From: Candidatus Cloacimonadota bacterium | GTDB lineage: Bacteria > Cloacimonadota > Cloacimonadia > Cloacimonadales > JAIOQZ01 | Assembly (NCBI GenBank): GCA_021106755.1 | Contig: JAIOTM010000358.1 | Location: 1 to 6,101 of the forward strand | Direction of reading: 5' to 3' | DNA: 6,101 bases | Shown: positions 4,685 through 6,101 of the stretch, in pieces | How positions within the stretch are numbered: position 1 is the first letter of the stretch | How the letters are laid out: the number at the start of each line of letters is the position of its first letter | Made by a program: the position numbers and the translations under genes | The notes under the pieces: generated by a model | Told to the model about the DNA's origin: nothing | The model's input: the letters and a program-made list of their open reading frames with translations, nothing else | Database searches by the model: none

Positions 4685-6101
4685 ATGTGGAAATTTATCA
4701 GAAAACTGAAGCCCTATACAATTGGCTATGGACGCTTATATATTGCTTCGATTATTGCAGTGGCATTGGCTACTTTATTTGCATTCGCGATACCTCTTGT
4801 ACTGCGGACTACTCTTGATTCACTCATCGGTGACGAGTTAGTTAAAAGTGGAATAACGGCTAAGTTAGTTAAATATTTCGGTGGGAAAGAAAATCTGGCA
4901 CAAAAACTGTGGTTACCAGGATTGATTATGCTGTTTCTTACGGCATTTTCCGGCTTGTTCACTTATTTCAAGGGAAAATGGTCAGCTATTGCGGCAGAAT
5001 CAATCGCCAAACGTATGCGGGACAATCTCTATAATCATATACAGAAGCTACCTTTTTCCTATCATCAGAATGTGGAAACAGGCGATTTAATACAACGATG
5101 TACTTCGGATGTGGAAACTATCAGGGGATTTATGGCGATGCAACTTGTGGAAGTAGGACGCGCCTTGTTCATGCTTGCCCTCGTTATACCGATAATGCTC
5201 TCGCTGAATGTCAGGTTGACGCTGGTATCGTTGGCAGTAGTTCCCTTCCTGTTCGGTTTTTCAATGCTATTCTTCAAACAGGTGAAGAAGAATTTCAAGT
5301 ATTCGGATGAAGCGGAGGGGGCAATGTCGGCTGTATTACAGGAAAACCTGTCAGGCATTCGTGTTGTTAAGGCTTTTCACCGACAGGAGTTCGAAACCGA
5401 AAAGTTCGATATAAAAAACATTGATTACCGAAAGAAAACTTTCCGGCTGATTGAACTGTTTGCCTGGTACTGGAGTGTCTCCGATTTACTGGCTTTGTTC
5501 CAGATAGCCGCTGTGATTATCTTCGGTGCCTTGTGGGCAACCCTCGGTAAAATCTCGATTGGCACGCTTGTTGTTTTTATAACTTACGTAGGCAATATGC
5601 TTTGGCCTGTACGGCAAATGGGACGTGTGTTAACCGATATGGGCAAATCCATTGTCGCTATGGACAGGATTGAAGAGATATTCGCGGTGGAACCGGAGCG
5701 ACTTAGAGGTGAAGGAAAGAATCCGCCAAAACTGAACGGAGAGATAACATTTGAGAATGTCAGCTTCGCCTATGATGAAAACGAAGCGGAAATTCTGTCA
5801 GACATCTCGTTCAAAATAGCTCAGGGTGAGACTCTTGCTATTCTTGGACCCACTGGCGCGGGGAAATCCACGCTGGTAAATCTGTTGCCTCGATTGTATG
5901 ACGTAACAAGAGGACGCATCTTAATTGATGGTATCGATATAACAACGATGAACAAGGAATTTCTGCGGCAACAGGTAAGCATGGTGTTGCAGGAGCCTTT
6001 CCTTTACTCACGTTCGCTGAAAGAAAATGTTCGCATGGCATTTCCCAATGCTGAGGAAGAAATTCTGCACGAAGCAACTCGAGTTGCTTCTATCCACGAT
6101 G
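4685..6101 (+). CDS. ABC exporter, fused membrane and ATPase domains (MsbA/multidrug type), 3' end cut by window
   Basis: The frame is open for 472 codons to the window edge; the family is usually about 580-620 residues, so roughly the last fifth is missing. The transmembrane domain has six helices near residues 17-40, 76-94, 155-175, 178-197, 262-288 and 291-310. It shows the family's cytoplasmic-loop motifs: SYHQNVETGDLIQRCTSDVE (125-144) and ENLSGIRVVKAFHRQ (220-234). The nucleotide-binding domain starts near 352 (GEITFENVSFAY, with A-loop Tyr363), has Walker A GPTGAGKST at 388-396 and Q-loop Gln436 (LQEPFLYS). The signature, Walker B and H-loop lie beyond the edge. The loop between helices 1 and 2 (about 41-75) is longer than in MsbA and contains a charged stretch (KYFGGKENLAQK). 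Such a half-transporter works as a dimer, often with a second one encoded directly downstream. It exports drugs, lipids or peptides; the substrate is not visible. AAGGA at 4673-4677 lies 7 bases before the ATG. Confidence 0.97.
   Translation, partial: MWKFIRKLKPYTIGYGRLYIASIIAVALATLFAFAIPLVLRTTLDSLIGDELVKSGITAKLVKYFGGKENLAQKLWLPGLIMLFLTAFSGLFTYFKGKWSAIAAESIAKRMRDNLYNHIQKLPFSYHQNVETGDLIQRCTSDVETIRGFMAMQLVEVGRALFMLALVIPIMLSLNVRLTLVSLAVVPFLFGFSMLFFKQVKKNFKYSDEAEGAMSAVLQENLSGIRVVKAFHRQEFETEKFDIKNIDYRKKTFRLIELFAWYWSVSDLLALFQIAAVIIFGALWATLGKISIGTLVVFITYVGNMLWPVRQMGRVLTDMGKSIVAMDRIEEIFAVEPERLRGEGKNPPKLNGEITFENVSFAYDENEAEILSDISFKIAQGETLAILGPTGAGKSTLVNLLPRLYDVTRGRILIDGIDITTMNKEFLRQQVSMVLQEPFLYSRSLKENVRMAFPNAEEEILHEATRVASIHD

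Noticed and set aside
4726..6077. Small ORFs within the ABC exporter gene
   Set aside because: They overlap a continuous reading frame with unmistakable ABC exporter motifs and have no independent support.
1..6101. CRISPR array, tRNA, rRNA, insertion sequence
   Set aside because: No regularly spaced direct repeats, cloverleaf-like segment, transposase frame or element ends were seen on either strand.

Overview
The window carries seven protein genes with clear support, one probable small gene and several regulatory sites. It looks like a bacterial chromosome of moderate to low G+C with good Shine-Dalgarno sequences. The phylum cannot be fixed. A prepilin-like protein and a secreted propeller protein point to a bacterium that exports proteins. 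The GntR/ABC unit is of a type very common in Firmicutes but also widespread elsewhere. No mobile element, CRISPR array, tRNA or rRNA was seen.

Left part (1-2300, + strand). A strong terminator (40-70) closes a gene lying outside the window. A 200-base spacer with a long-range inverted repeat follows. Then comes a near-consensus promoter (222-250) whose -10 box runs into a perfect 21-bp palindrome (250-270), the likely operator. It drives three tightly overlapping genes: a YtrA-type GntR repressor (288-662), an ABC ATPase (662-1534) and a six-helix ABC-2 permease (1527-2243). This is a classic self-regulated drug or peptide export/resistance cassette.

Middle (2328-3661, - strand). Two genes converge on that operon: a secreted beta-propeller-like protein (2768-3661), followed 50 bases later by a one-helix membrane protein of unknown function (2328-2717).

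Right part (3662-6101, + strand). A type IV prepilin-like protein (3902-4354) starts divergently from the propeller gene. Its leader has Lys instead of the usual Gly before the cleavage site. A strong -35 box follows, then a 33-codon ORF with a perfect GGAGG site (4431-4532) and a strong terminator (4552-4581). About 100 bases later starts a full-size ABC exporter of the MsbA/multidrug type (4685 onward), cut by the window edge before its signature motif. A segment of the small ORF can pair with the 5' arm of the terminator. The unit could therefore be a leader-peptide attenuator of the exporter, comparable to bmrB-bmrCD of Bacillus subtilis. This is the most interesting hypothesis in the window, but it is inference.
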